Shown here: positions 1 through 23,726 of the stretch, one piece after another
Layout of the letters: every line of letters begins with the position of its first letter
Position numbering within the stretch: position 1 is the stretch's first letter
Source of the DNA: Desmodesmus armatus
Taxonomy: Eukaryota > Chlorophyta > Chlorophyceae > Sphaeropleales > Scenedesmaceae
DNA: 64,000 nucleotides
Direction: 5' to 3'
Assembly: GCA_007449985.2 (NCBI GenBank)
Contig: VIIQ02000199.1
Span: 1-64,000, forward strand
Notes under the pieces: generated by a model
Databases searched by the model: none
What the model saw: only the letters and a program-made list of their open reading frames with translations
Told to the model about the DNA's origin: nothing
Program-made: the position numbers and the translations under genes

Positions 1-610
1 TGTTCCTGTGCGTCCTGCGCCACAGCCACCACTCCCTCCGCCAGTCCCTTGACAGTGGGCAGCACCACATCCTTGTCAAACTCAGCAGCAGCCTCAGGAG
101 CAGCCTTCACTGCTGCTGCTGCTGCTGATAGGGTGCCGGGCTGATCTCCCACACCTGTGCCTAGCAGGGTGGCAGTGGTACCCACACCTGCAGCAAGGGT
201 GGAGGCTGGGGGGGGGGGGGGGGGGAGTGGGCAGCATGGACGGGGTAGGGGTGTATGTCAGTGAGTTGTTGTGGAGCATATGGTGGCATCAGCAGTAGCA
301 GCAGCAGCGGACAGGACGCCGGCTTTTTTCACCTATCCCATTACCCAGCGTGCTTCTGCTCACCCCCCCCCCCCCCACCCCTTCACCTTCTCCCTTCAGC
401 AGTTGTCCTCCAACCTGCTCCACCAGCTGTGGCAGCTGCTGGGCCATATCCTTGGCAGTAGGGTTCAGGGTGCCCTCCACAAAACCCTGGGCCAGCTGGG
501 GGGCTGCCTGGCCCAGCTGCTCAATGCCAGCGGCAGCAGCAGCAGCCACTGCACGTGAGCCTGACTTGAGATGTCAGCTGCATCCAGGCCAACAGGAACA
601 GCCTGGCAAT

Positions 611-673
<63 letters not shown>

Positions 674-3600
674 GTGCGGTTCGGAGGTAGCAGCCACTGC
701 ACGTGAGCCTGATTTGAGGCCATCAGCTGCGTCCAGGGCAACGGGAACAGCCTGACACAGCAGCAGCAGCAGCAGCAGCAGCCAGCTGAGCAAGGCAACG
801 TTAATCAGTATGCCGCTCCTTCAAGTGGACCCCCACGTGCCGAAACCGTGCTGCCTTCAGTGCTGGTGGCACAACCAGGCTTCAAGCACCAGCCCTCTCA
901 TGGTTACGTCATGTTTTCCCCTCCTCCCCCTCGCCCCCTCAACCCCCCACCCATTCATACCCCCCCCTCTCAGAGGGCTGTATGGCATACACACCAACCA
1001 CATGCCTTGCTTTCACTTACCCTTGGGATGAGTTCGTCCCTGACTGCTGCCGCCTCACGTGCCGGCCACCCACTCCCAAACATACACACCAAACACATGC
1101 CACCCCCCCCCCCCTGTCACTTACCCTTGGGATGAGTTCGTCCCTGACTGCAGCGGCCTCGCGTGCCACACCTCCAGCCACCTCGGCAGCTTGGAGGCAG
1201 CAACAGCAGCAGCATCCTCCACAGACACAGCAGCAGCCTGTTTCGGGGGGGGGGGGGGGTCAAGGCCAACAAGTGGGCGTCAGTGACAGCATCGAGTTCA
1301 GAGGCAGCAGTGGCAGCAGCAGCAGCAGCAACAGCACCAGCATCTTCCACAGACACAGCAGCAGCATGTTGAGGGAGGGGGCAGCACAAATCAAGGCAGC
1401 AGGAAAGACACGGTGCAACAGGTCAGCGGGTGCTTGGTCAGCATGAGCCAAGCAATGTTGAAGTCACGCAAGGGGGGGGGGGATAGTTATAGATGTGTAG
1501 CTCTGAACGGGCGGCGGGGGGGGGGGGGCAGCAGAGTGTAGGGGGGGAGGGGTTGTCATGGCAAACAAAGCAAACAAAGGTCAGTGCCTACACCAGACCT
1601 CAGGGCAAGGTCCTTGCAACTGCAAGGTCCTTGCAGAGTGACAGATATTGTGTGAGATATTGTGTGAAATATTGTGTTGAATGTGTGGTGCATAGCGTCC
1701 CTACCACACTGTGCTGCCATGATTGCTGATGTGAAACAGAACACAGCTCCCCCTTTCTACTACACAGGCATGACATCAGAAGGGGGGGATAAGGGAGGGC
1801 CAGCAAGGGGGGAGGCAACGCTTTACGCTGTGGTATGGATATGCATTGATGCACCTCTCATACCCCAGCGGCCCTCCATCATCAGCCCCCCCTTCTCCCT
1901 CCTCCCCTCTCCCCGCCCCCTATGGGAAATTGCATCTATTGCATTCCAATCACAATGCACCCCACTTTTCTCCAATGACCCACCCCACTCCAAAGTGTAC
2001 CGGCGTGACAGTGTATGCAGATGGGGGTTGCAGTTGTGTGTGCCGATGCCTACAGCACTACAGCTCAGCATGAACCAAGTCAGCCTTGATGATGTTTGCA
2101 AGACATGGTGGCCTGCAACATACTGTTTGGTGGCATGCACACTCACCCCTCAAAAGGTGAGCCGACTCCTCCAGCTCCTGCAGCTGCTGCCTCTCAATTG
2201 CAACCCCAAGCCCCCCCTAGACCTGTAGAACTTTCAAAACACACAGCTCCTCTCCCCTCCCTCCCCCCCGCCAAAACAGAGAAACCAACACCCTCAGGTG
2301 ACTTGATGCCAGGCTACAGTGTTGGAGGTGCTTGTGCTGCACTCAAGCAAACACATACCCCCAACACTGCAATTCGACATGAAGTCACCACTCGCCCAGC
2401 GGGTGGGGCTCATGGAAAGTGCTGAAAAATATTTGGATGCATGTCCATCTTCCCACTGCAAACACGCCGAACCACGAACACTGTGTGACACTCCACTACC
2501 CCCTCAACTCTCATGCCTTAAGTAATTACTCATTCCCTCCTGCTGCTCCTGGCCCACTTGTCCCCCCCCCCCCCCCCACGTCTCCCCCCCCCCCCCCCCC
2601 TCCACGTGCACATGCCCCCCCCCCCCCACACACACACAAAACCCCACAAACACCCTCTGACCAACTTGTGGGCCTAACAGTGCAGATGAAGCACAGGGCC
2701 CTGCGTTGCGTAACTGCCTACACCAGTTCAGCTAAAGCTACAGTGTACGGACAATTGTAATATGACATGTTGGCCTCAGAACAACCACGCAAGCCAGCAC
2801 ACACCACTCACCTCTCCTGCCTGCTTGATTCCCTCCTGCAGCTCCTGTCCCAGCACCTCCCCCGCAGCACTAGCGCCAGCAACAGCAGCAGCACCGCGCC
2901 CATGCTCCAGCTCACCCCTCGCCATCGCTGCCACTTCCTCCACCTTCCCAGGCCCGCCTGCCCCACCTCTTTCACCATACCCGCAGCAGCCCCAAGCCCC
3001 TGAGAGGCTACAGCAGCAGCAGGAGCAGCACCAGATTGCAGCAGCTCCTTACTAGCTGCATCTGCTGCTGCCGGTGCTGCTGCAATACCCTGCTGCGCGG
3101 CATCTGTCAGCACACCCAGTCCTGCATCTGTTGCTGCTGATGCGGCCTGCAGGGCTTTGCGAGCCTGTGCTGACGCCTCAACCGCCCCTGCCTCCACTGC
3201 CACAGCCCCCACCTCAGCATACTTCAGCGCAGCATCTGCTACAGCATCTGTTACTTTTTCCGCCTGATGACTAACCTCCCCAACCACCTTCGCCACCTCT
3301 GGCGCTACAGCCCCCACTGTGTCTGCAGCCACTGGGGTAAGCTGGTCCAGAGCCTCTGAGGCAAGCCCTGCTGCTGCATCAATACCCTCCTTCAGCACAG
3401 GTGCTGCTTCCTTACTGATCTCAGCACCAGCTGTCAGCACAGTGTCCTGCGCTTTCAAAACCCATCTGCCTCTGCTGCTACTGCCGTGGCTGCGGAGCGC
3501 GCTGCATCTGCTGCTGCAGGTGTAGCCTTGCGGATGCCAGCAGCGGTGCGGTCAGCACGAGCCTCAGCAGCGCCGGCAGCCCTGCCAGCTTTTCCCGCCA

Positions 3601-4117
3601 AATCCTGGCCAGCCTGGCCCGCTGCAAGGATACTGTCCTGCAGCTGCTGGCCTGCTGCGTCTGCTGCTGCTGTGGCCTGGTCTCCTGCAGAGGCAGCAGC
3701 AGCAGGGAGCTTCTTCTGTGCCTGTGCAGTTACCCCTCTGCTGCTGATGCTGCTGACTCTACCCCTGGGTGGCTGCAGCCTGAGCATCAGAGGCCAGGGA
3801 TCCTGCTGCTGCTCCTGCTGCTGCCGCACCCTCCTGCACCTTCCTGCTGCTGTGTCTGCCAGCCTGCCGGCCCCCTCACCCAACCTGCCAGCAGCAACAT
3901 CTGCTGCTGATGCTGCTGCTGCTGACGCTGTTTGGCCCTTGCTGTCCACACCCCCTGCCTCGTGCTGGTGGGTGGGTGGGGGTAGCTTGTAGGCATCCAG
4001 GGGGAGGACTGTGTCACCACCGACTGCTGCTGCTGCTGCCAGGGCCAGGGTGCCGTGCCTAAGCTCTGAGATTGCGTGAGGGGAGGTGCCGCTGGGGGCA
4101 AAGGGGCGCAGGGCAGT
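1..4117 (-). CDS. Ala-rich helical exons, probable C-terminal part of the DnaJ-X-like gene; runs off the left edge
   Basis: Minus-strand blocks encode amphipathic, Ala-rich sequence without aromatic residues, for example KEAAPVLKEGIDAAAGL in the block at about 3,445-2,810. The clearest exon starts at 4,117 after a CAG acceptor and opens TALRPFAPSG. Others lie at about 3,700-3,490, 1,200-1,125 (ending REAAAVRDELIP before GTAAGT), 552-300 (GIEQLGQAAPQLAQGFVEG) and 211-1, which stays open to the window edge. The style resembles LEA- or apolipoprotein-like helices, but I do not recognise a family. The frame appears to change near 3,846, 3,458 and 2,940, in or beside G/C-rich runs, so either small introns, sequence errors or decay are present. 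The first exon follows the last DnaJ-X exon in compatible phase on the same strand, so I take it as the same gene; a separate gene is possible. Exon ends are only approximate. Confidence 0.4.
552..785. repeat. Two tandem copies of a ~147-bp unit ending in CAG tracts
   Basis: The sequence from about 552 (TGCACGTGAGCCTGACTTGA, then CAGCTGCATCCAGG and a CAG run) recurs from about 699 with few changes (TGCACGTGAGCCTGATTTGA, CAGCTGCGTCCAGG, CAG run). Read on the minus strand, each copy carries a possible acceptor followed by the start of an Ala-rich exon. Confidence 0.75.
611..664. repeat. (GCA)n trinucleotide tract, about 18 units
   Basis: Uninterrupted GCA/CAG triplets, followed by CAACAACAG. 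It sits inside the first copy of the 147-bp tandem unit and may be intronic or encode poly-Ala/poly-Gln depending on frame. Runs like this are typically length-polymorphic. Confidence 0.9.
1013..1170. repeat. Tandem duplication of an exon end and its donor site (~110-bp period)
   Basis: CACTTACCCTTGGGATGAGT at 1,013 recurs at 1,122. On the minus strand each copy ends an exon with residues REAAAVRDELIP followed by a GTAAGT donor. The two copies differ at a few bases and are separated by a C-rich spacer. Confidence 0.75.
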
Positions 4118-4550
4118 CTGCATGGGGGGGGGGGGGAGAGGACGGGAAAGAAGGGAAAGCAAGTGCAGGAAGGAAGGGAAAGCAAGTAAGCGGCAAGTGA
4201 AACGTCACTCACGCAAATAGGCTGACCTGACACAGTGTGCGGGAAGCCGCTCGGGGCGAAGGGACGCAGGGCGGTCTGGGGCGGGGGGGCAGGAAGCAAG
4301 GGATCGCAATTGGGCAGCAAGTGTGACATTGACTGTTGGCTGGCTTCAGATACAGAATGATGGGAGGAGGTGCTGGCGGCAAAGGGACGCAGGGCGGTAT
4401 GAAAGGGTTTCAGGGGGAGGGGGGGGGCAGGAAGGAAGGGAGATTAAGTAAAGGGCAGATTAAGTAAAGGGCAAGTGAGAACTTAAGCAAAGGTTGGCTA
4501 ACCTCTGACGCAGCGCGAGGGGAGGAGCTACTGGGGGCACAGGGTGCAGT
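4078..4550 (-). repeat. Array of four decaying copies of the exon start TALRPFAPSG
   Basis: The best copy opens the exon at 4,117 (CAG acceptor, then ACT GCC CTG CGC CCC TTT). Further copies start at about 4,275 (CAG acceptor, TALRPFAPSGF, then a possible GTCAGC donor), 4,399 (acceptor lost) and about 4,541 (only a remnant). Spacing is about 125-160 bp. Only the acceptor side of the exon is copied. Confidence 0.7.
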
Positions 4551-6640
4551 GCAACAAGAGCATACGCTGCTGCTTGAAAAAGAAAGCACCAGCCTATGAT
4601 AACTCAGCAGTGCCTATCCTAAGCAGCAGGGAGCACTTCTTTGCCGTTGTGATGTGTAAAATCTTCAGGACAGAAGAACTCCACTGTACGCATGTCAACC
4701 AATGCATAGCCAGCCCTGACATATGACGTGCGATGCACCACAGACTGAGAAGGGAAGAGGAGGAGAACAAGATGTGAGCAGCATCCCAACAGCCAAGAAT
4801 GCTGCCGTCAAAATCTCCACCAGATGGCATGCATGCAGTGAACAAAGAAAGAACAGTTGCCATCCCTCTGCGCAACGCAAGTAGCTGTGTGAGCCTTACG
4901 CTGCTGCTCCCAGTACCACATGACAGCGAGAAGTACAGGGAGCAGCAGTGCTTAGCCTACACAGCAGCAGGGGCATTGCCTGGGGTTGTGATGTGTGACA
5001 TATTCACACCAAAACACTCCACCACACGCATGTACATGTCAACCATTGGCCTAGCCAGCCTCGTGGTGTGCGATGCAGCACAGCCTGTGCACTGTCCAAG
5101 ACCAAGCAAGGAAGGGGGTGTGATACGTGTGGAATGGTGAGCCAGGTGGGGAAAGAGAGGAGCTACGGCCCCCAAAGGCTACCTGTCTATTGCAAGTGAC
5201 ACCACTGGCTGCTGGGGTCAGTTGCTGCAGCATGTAGCGTGTGTATGTCGTACCAGCGCGACTGGACGATGGTGACGCTGGCGCAACACACACCCGCGGC
5301 GTACTGCAGCCTCAGTAGTGGCTGTGGAGTGCCATTCCATATTCAGCTGAAACACCTCTACAATGTGGCCCTCAAAGACAAGCTGCGCAGCATGCTTAGC
5401 GAGGTGACACAAACTGAAGTTTCCAGTTGAGCTCAGGCCTTGAGGATTTCGTCAGCAGATTCCTGTGGCCTTGAGCATGTACTGTGTACGTCTTTGATTG
5501 AGGTTGACAGCATTCTGATGCCCAAGGCTCACTTAGCCTAATTTCATCGGATGAAATACAGAGGGACCAAGGGGCGGAAGGGGGATATGGACTCGCCGGG
5601 GGGGGGGGGGGGGGGGGGAGCACCCTCAGGTGGCACCCAGAGAGGGGGGGTGAGACATGCCCTATCTCATTGCACATGACAGCAGTATGTATCATGTGTG
5701 TCTGCTTGTCCACATATGTGGCTGAGAGCACTGCCTGATTAGGTGCAGCCCAGCCACATACATTGACCAGCAGATGCAACATGTGTCACGTCCACCGTCC
5801 CCTTTCACCTACACACGGCTGACAAAAGACGCATGTTGCCGACAATGTGTTCAGGTCATGATGTAGAACAGTATGCACGGCTGAAGACCACTGCTGATTC
5901 ACAAATGAATACGCATGATGCGTGCCGCTCTCTGACGGTATTGCGACACTAGCCCCCTCACACCAGCACACCACAGCCCCCAAACAACCAGCAAGCCCCA
6001 GCATTGACGTCACAAAAGTAGAGGCTCAAAGCCATCTTCAGCTCACGCTGAAACTGGAGCTTAAGCCTAAAATTTGGCATTCAATGTATGGGCATCAACC
6101 AGGACCAAAGCATATGCCAGCCGCCACAATTCACCATGCATTGGGTAGAACATGCTGGCAGATAATTTTTGGATTTCTCCAGAAACTGTGAAATTGAATT
6201 GAATTTTGCAAAAGGCAGAATTTGGATATGTGAAGTTGCCATGTGACTGGAAGCTCCTTCATGCACACCAGCAGCTGCTTAGTCAATGCGCTGCTGCTCA
6301 AAGATACCCACTGGTGTCACTGAGTACCTCGAGCAGCAGTGCCTAGCCTATGCAGCAGCAGGGGCGACCTCTGGGTTGTGGATGTATAAGATCTGCAGAT
6401 CCATGTACCCCAGAGTACATGAACGTGTGTGCGATGTATCCACCAAATGCGTGTCAACCGTCAAGGTTCAACCAGAGTGATGACGAGTCACTCTGGGGGG
6501 CCCTTGGTGCAAGCTGGAAAGCTACCATGCAATGCAGTTGCACCTTCCTCCACCACCACCACTCCCAACCCCACCCTCTCACGAGCCTCCCCTCCTCCCC
6601 CAAGCCCCCCTCCCCAGCAGGCCTACCAACCACCCTCACT
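4551..6640. other. Putative large intron, no gene seen
   Basis: No reading frame here has the codon pattern or splice structure of the flanking exons. It holds a G tract at about 5,598-5,620 and two related segments of about 130 bp around 4,905-5,060 and 6,290-6,420, both with a GAGCAGCAGTGCCTAGCCTA-like core. It probably belongs to the intron between the DnaJ-X exons and the Ala-rich exons. Confidence 0.4.
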
Positions 6641-6827
6641 CCATCCTGAGCCCCTTTCCCCAAACTCTGCACTCACTGCGAAGCACTTGGCCATGGCCCC
6701 CAGCACCATTGCTGCCTCTTCCACCCCAACCTCTCCCCGGGGCCCCCCCACCCTTCCCCGTGCCCGGGGGTTGGAAACCGCACAACCACCCTGCCAAGAA
6801 GACTCATTCACCAAAAAAGGCACTCAC

Positions 6828-18077
<11,250 letters not shown>

Positions 18078-18689
18078 CGTGCCTTGCTGTCCTAGCCAAG
18101 TGCTGCTCTCAAGCCACTCCAACGTGTACCCGTGTCGATCGCACAGAAAGGAAAAAGTAACAAAAGCACGAACAGATCGAAGAGCACTAGAACTGGTGAG
18201 CAGCGGCCTTGCGCCTTTGGATTGTGTATTTCTCAGCGCGCGTCACTGTGACATCATACTTCGGCCGGACCGTTGCCAAGTCATCCGAAAACTTCGTTCG
18301 TGTTATTCACCCATTCCTGTCACGCTAAACAAACAGCATGCGTATCAGGCATATCGAACACTCAAGTGGGCTCTGTAAGCCGTGCTCAGCACTTTTCATG
18401 TCTGCATGAACAGTCACGTCATGTCATGCATGCACAGTTACGCCCCTGCAAGGTACATACTATGAGGTGTGCGTAGCGAAAGACACCACCGGTGGTGTAG
18501 TGGTGAACTGCACTCCCTGACAGCAGAGAACACATCCACACATGCATTGGCTGGTGCAGCATGGCTGCAGCCACCGCCGGCGGGGACTGCCATTTGAGCC
18601 ACAGTTTGCAACATAAGACATCAAACCCCTTGCTGGTCGCCACAAGGATTCCAGGGTGTGCCGTTGCATGCCATGCACATATAGTATGC

Positions 18690-19100
18690 TGTATATAGGC
18701 AGAATGTCAGGGACTGGTTGAGTCCTACGTGGCAGGATGTCACTAGTACTCTGGGCACCAGCAGCAGCAGCAATCCAAGGCAAGGAATCCAAGGGCGCCA
18801 CTCCCGAGTGTTCTTTATGCAACGGGGTTGATAAGGAGACGTACTTTGGTCTCGCCTTTTACTAGATCAAACCAAATATCATCCCCGCAATGTTGCTTGA
18901 TGCTATTTTTGAAGGCTTCTTTCGAGAAGCCAACACAACCAAAAAAGTACCCCCTCCCACACCAGTAACCCAAACCCTTCCTATCCCACCCTTGATGTAC
19001 CCTCTGGTCTATCCCCTCTCCACACCTACACTTCATCCCATCCTCTCTCCTCCACCATCACCCCTTCATCAGTTGCCAAACAGATCATTTGACAATTGAT
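18690..19100 (-). repeat. Copy 1 of a dispersed repeat carrying a 3' coding end
   Basis: Minus-strand sequence ends in a frame reading KNSIKQHCGDDIWFDLVKG, then ETKVRLLINPVA and a stop at about 18,827. The same end, with few substitutions, lies on the plus strand at 50,713-50,831, and the similarity reaches well into non-coding flanks (about 400 bp in total). The sequence is less GC-rich than its surroundings. I do not recognise the protein; it could be the tail of a transposable-element protein or of a duplicated host gene. Nothing upstream of the short 3' part is open. Confidence 0.6.
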
Positions 19101-19590
19101 GACGGACTAGCAGGCAATGACAGTGTGTGAAGATAGGGCCAATAACATCCAAACCATGCACTGGCTGATGCAATGTGGCTGTGACCAGTGGGGACTGCCG
19201 ATTGAGCATGGGGGTCGAGCGCTTGCATCTTCAAATAGTGCTGCTGGCTTGTGCCTCATAGGGAGTCCAGCTGATGGACACGGTGTGTGCGCTGTGGGGC
19301 TCCTTACCAAGGCAACAGGCTGAGTGTACTGCAGAGGCCAGCATCAATGGCTTGACTGACAGCACGCATGACTAGCCCCAGTTGTCCTTGCCTGCAAGCA
19401 AGCTGAGCAGGTGGAAGGCAAGCCAACTTTGAAGGTTACATGCACCCATGCACTGTGCTGCGTCTTTAACAACGTTGCGTCTAGCTGGCACCAACTTGGA
19501 TGTAGAGATATGATCCTGTCCCGTCTGCATGCGGTGCTGCTCAAGACAGACACCCTGCAACTGTGGTTTGCGCCCAAGCTTCCGCTGCTG

Positions 19591-21004
19591 CACTAGGCCG
19601 GCAGCCCCCTTATCCGGTGAAGCCCCACCCTTCACCCCTGATCCACCTGGTTGTCAAGGGTGCGGTCAAGGGGGGTGCTAAGCCCTTCACCCTCCTACCC
19701 TTGACGGGTGAAGGGCACAACCCTTAGCGTGAAGCCCTCCCCTTCACCCTCTAAACACCACTGCATGGGGGTGTATAGTGGCTGTGAGCTGCTGTGTGAC
19801 CCCTTGTAGCCCTTTGTATCCCCTCCCTCATTGTTGTAGTCTGTCTTGGGGCCTTCACCGTTGAGATCTGGTTCAGTAAGCGGCACTGCCTGATAGCGAA
19901 CCCCTCACACAAGGCAGAACTTCAGCTTGGAACTGTCCTGTAAGGCACCTGAATGCTATGTGCTGAGCATACATGCTGTTCAAAACAGAATGGCTTTGTT
20001 CACGCAGTTGGCGCAGTCACGATCTGGTGGAGACACACATCATCTGTCACTTGAAAACACATCATACGCATATGCAATCTGATCTAATCAATGATGGCGC
20101 AAGTACCCATGCATGGTGCACTTGGAAGGCGGCAGCAATCAAAAAGCATGCATTGATTGCAAAGTTAATGCAGTCATCATGTGCCTGCGATTCAACAGAA
20201 TCATCGGATGCACAGCCCTACTTTGCAAGCTATGTCTGGTTCTGCTATTGCATCATGCTGGCTCAGCCTCTGCCAATTAATCAGTATTGCCTTGGCGCTG
20301 TTCACCAGTACGTACGCCTGCACATGCATGCCTCTGCTTGTCTGTGTATGTGTCCATGCTTGGTCTGCAAAGTGCAAGATGTGGGTGTCCTTGATGCTGA
20401 TCCTGTTGGCGCCGCGGTGGCTGCCTAGCAACCTCAAGATAGCAACATCAGTGAGGTCAAGGCAAGACCTGCAGAGGGCTGAACTGTTACACGACTTTAT
20501 GAAAGCCAAGTGAACATGCATCTCTCCTCCTGCATGCATGCATCATATATGAGGAGTCGTCCAGTTGCTGCCTGCATGCTTGTTTGACCTGAAAAGGCTT
20601 GCTGCGACAGCCAAAACAATCTTCTTTCACAGCTACAGCTTCACCCGGCCTTTTTTCCACCCTAGCAGATCCAAAACAGGGCCCTGTACATTCCAATACA
20701 GCCGCAAAACACCATGCAATGCCCTGCGCTTTGCTGTCAACCCCCTTCACGCTAAGGCCCTTCACACTGCAGGCAAGAAGCCCTTGACACTGCGGGCAAG
20801 AAGCCCTTGACCACAAACCCCCTTGTCCAGCACGCGCTAAGCCCCTTGTCTGGATGGAGGCTAAGCCCCCCCCTTCACCCAGACGGCGTCAAGGGGGCCC
20901 CCTTCACCCTGGCCGCCCCCCCTTGACGGCCGTACGTCAAGGGGGTTGTCCAGCCGTCCAATAAGGTCCCCCCTTATCCGGATAAGGGGGTTGCCGGCCT
21001 AGTG
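19591..21004. mobile_element. Non-autonomous CACTA-type DNA transposon
   Basis: The left end reads CACTAGGCCGGCAGCCCCCT and continues TTATCCGG. The right end, reversed and complemented, matches over 27 bp with one mismatch. Both ends show the CACTA...TAGTG signature, and the element is flanked by the trinucleotide CTG on both sides, as expected for the 3-bp target duplication of the CACTA (En/Spm) superfamily. Subterminal zones at about 19,600-19,760 and 20,740-20,990 are full of short direct and inverted motifs such as CCCTTCACCC and CCCTTGAC, also typical. The 1,414-bp interior encodes no transposase I can recognise; a plus-strand frame ending at 20,513 is open but unassigned. Confidence 0.75.
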
Positions 21005-21667
21005 CTGCCGGGGTGCCTGCTAACAGTGGTGCATCACTGGACTTGGTTGCTGCTGCAGACACTGCGAGACGTGTGTGCGTTATGTGTCACGGTTGTTCTG
21101 TTCCTGCACGGTGCACACTAGTCAAGCTAGATGTCATGCTGTTTGTAAAGAAACGGCAAGCATGTCGACCACTATGCCTGGCTGTGATCATGCATGCATG
21201 CTGTATACATGCAACATCGGAAAAGGAAGGGAGAACATAGACGACCAGCCATTCCCCTTGCAGTGTACATCACAGGTGCTGCAAACCGTTCAGACCCAAT
21301 GGTCCTCCACGGATCTCTGGCGGGTCATGAAAGACAGACTGGGCTTTCTCTGCTACACGAGAGGCAGTTGTCTGCACCACCGACTCCCAGGATGCGTCCT
21401 GCGTGATAACACTTCATCACGACACTTTGCTGCGAAGGGCCGACGACGAGATTCGCGGGCGAGTCGAGGGAGCTTTTCTGCCGATCGGTCAGATCGTTTG
21501 ACGGAAAAAGACCACAAGGGTCGTTATCTGCACGTGCAAGAAGCTCCGGACGGGCGCGCGTCTGTCGCGGGGTCGGCGTAAACAGAGACTGACACAGACC
21601 AGCAGTCATGGTGGGCTTCAACTGACTTTCTCGAAGCGTAAGGCGGTTGTGGTGGCCCCGGGCCCCA

Positions 21668-21676
21668 TATATAAAA
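21668..21676 (+). promoter_or_regulatory. TATA box
   Basis: TATATAAAA, 125 bp upstream of the ATG at 21,801 and preceded by a GC-rich stretch. It fits the core promoter of the secreted DM9-like protein gene. Confidence 0.6.
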
Positions 21677-21800
21677 CCGCAGGACATCCCAAGCCAATCA
21701 ACTTCTCCCACTTCGTCCCTCCTGCTGATAAATCAATCAATCTTCTCCCGCTTCGTCTCTCCCGCGGCCGCTGAATACAAATCGCAAATCGAATACCGCC

Positions 21801-23430
21801 ATGCGGGTCGCTATGCTTGCGCTGTTCTTGTTCGCTCTCCTTCTCCAAGCCCCAAAGCCCAGCTATGGTGAGCTCTTGCAAGCACAGCCAATCAACAGCG
21901 GAACAAAGTCGGCAACCATTGAGTCTTATGACCTGAGCGGAACAAAAGTTCGCAACCGTTTTGAGCCTTATGACCGCTGTCTTGCTTGTCAGGTGCTGTC
22001 AAGGCTGCATCAAGGCGGCTGCTCTGCTCTGGTGTACCTGGCGCCGCACCGGTCGAAGCGGCTGCTGCACCAACCGACCAACATCGTGCAGAAGCAGGTG
22101 GGCTGCCCTTACACTGGGCCAGCATATCGATAACTGCTGGACAGTCTCAACAGCAGCAGTTGAGCAAGCAATGCTGCCACGCTGGCTGACCGTGAAAGCA
22201 GCAGCTGTCGCATGGGATGCATCACCGTGACAGTCATTTGTGACATAAGCCTCCATGCAGGGCATTGGGCTGGCTGATAAGCACACAAAGCAACACAAAG
22301 AAACAGCTGGCACCGGCAGCTAGCTGTGTGTAGCTCGGTGCAGCACGGAGGCATCATGCTGGTTTCCAGGGCCCCCACAACTGAGTTGAATTCATGCTTG
22401 ACAAAATGCTTGATGCTGCGCCTGCCTTGCAGTGAATCCTGAGTCCACCCGCGCTACCCCACTGTCTGCGTTTGCAGCAGCTGAGAGTCCGGCTGGTGAT
22501 GTGAAACCTGGGTCAGGTGGTAGCGGTGCCAGGCCCGCCCCCCCTCTTGCCACAACAGGTAACTTGCGCCTCAGAAAGCAACACCGTGACCGGTGACCCT
22601 TCTACCAAGATTAGCATTGCGTTGTTTGGCACCGCATTGCTTTCGGCCTGCGCACAATCAACAGTGCTAGCCAGCAGCCGTCCATATGCAGGCGCCGTCT
22701 CAACTCAAGCATGGCACGCAGAACAACTGTGCTTTCACAAAAAGCACATGCATCAGCTGTGTCATCATGACAACTGTGTCATCATGTTGAGTGGGCATTG
22801 CCTCATCGTCACGCCGCCATGTGACTGGACTCCACAGTTGGGCTGACAAACATGCTGTGGTTGTCAAGGACTGACAACATGACTCATGTGGAAAGCCAGT
22901 GGTGGTGTTGGTGGTCATGGGTAAGTGATGACATGTTGGTTGTGTATGCAACTGTATGTTACGCTGTGCTCCCAGTCACCTCTGACGAGCCGGCCTTGAA
23001 ATGGTCAACTGCCTTCACAGCGTGGACGACCCTGCAAGGCACTGAGGCACCATGCATGTTCTACTCCGCCAAAGGCGTGCTGGCAGGCTACGGGGATGGT
23101 CAGGTTTGCACTGCAAGCTACGACAACACAATGATGACAGCTGCGGCGCCTGCCGCTGAGTATTTGGTGCCCAGCACAAGCTACAAGTGGGAGAAAGCAT
23201 CGACTGTCCTTGCAACGCCTGGTTATGAGGATAATGTGTTGGTTTACGTCGGCACACAGAGCAATGGACAGCCCAACTATGTCTGCCGTGGTGCAGAGGC
23301 ACAAGAAGGTGGCACGTATGGGCCATGGCATGCTGGCAAGTCTGATGGCAAAGTCTGCTGGTTTTGGGCTGGTGACAAGGAAGTGAAGAGCCAGCCTGAG
23401 GATGGCTTCGAATTCTTGGTCCAGATGTAG
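21801..23430 (+). CDS. Secreted protein with two DM9-like (DUF3421-type) repeats
   Basis: Three exons join in phase: 21801-21867, 22433-22558 and 22976-23430, giving 215 residues. Residues 1-22 form a signal peptide (MRVAMLALFLFALLLQAP). A Pro/Ala/Ser/Gly-rich linker follows to about residue 64. The rest holds two related units. The first has ALKW, then CMFYSAKGVLAGYGDGQVC and AEYLV. The second has YKWEKAS, then SNGQPNYVCRGA, GPWHAGKSDGKVCWFWAG, DKEV and FEFLV. The pattern W...NG.P.Y..RA...G....GK...C....G.KE....FE.L is that of DM9 repeats, known in mannose-binding lectins, so a secreted or cell-surface carbohydrate-binding role is plausible. An extra exon ending at about 22,920 before GTAAGT is possible but not needed for the frame. 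Confidence 0.65.
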
Positions 23431-23726
23431 TTGCATTGCGTGCATGTAGACTGATGAAGTGTACTCTGCACCACCAATGGTTTTCATGTTTTCATGCGCA
23501 CAAGACTGTCCTACCTGTCCTACTGACACTATTGTCCTTACCCGAGCTGTGCGCTGCTCAGAGAGTAAGCATGTAGCTGCTGGCATGTGAACGCAATGGT
23601 CTTTGTGTACCGGAACAGCCAGGCGTGGCCCTGACTCAGATGAGTAGTACTTGTGGTAGTGGTCAGATCATGCAGCATGAGCAATATGGCATTTGCATTG
23701 ACAGAAGCGTGTACCTTGAGTTGCAG

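Noticed and set aside
18460..19036. J domain upstream of the DnaJ-X exons
   Set aside because: All minus frames here were read; none contains an HPD motif in a helical context, and part of the stretch is the dispersed repeat.
19973..20513. Overlapping plus-strand frames inside the CACTA element as a transposase
   Set aside because: They are short and Cys/His-rich by chance, without any transposase motif; the element is better called non-autonomous.
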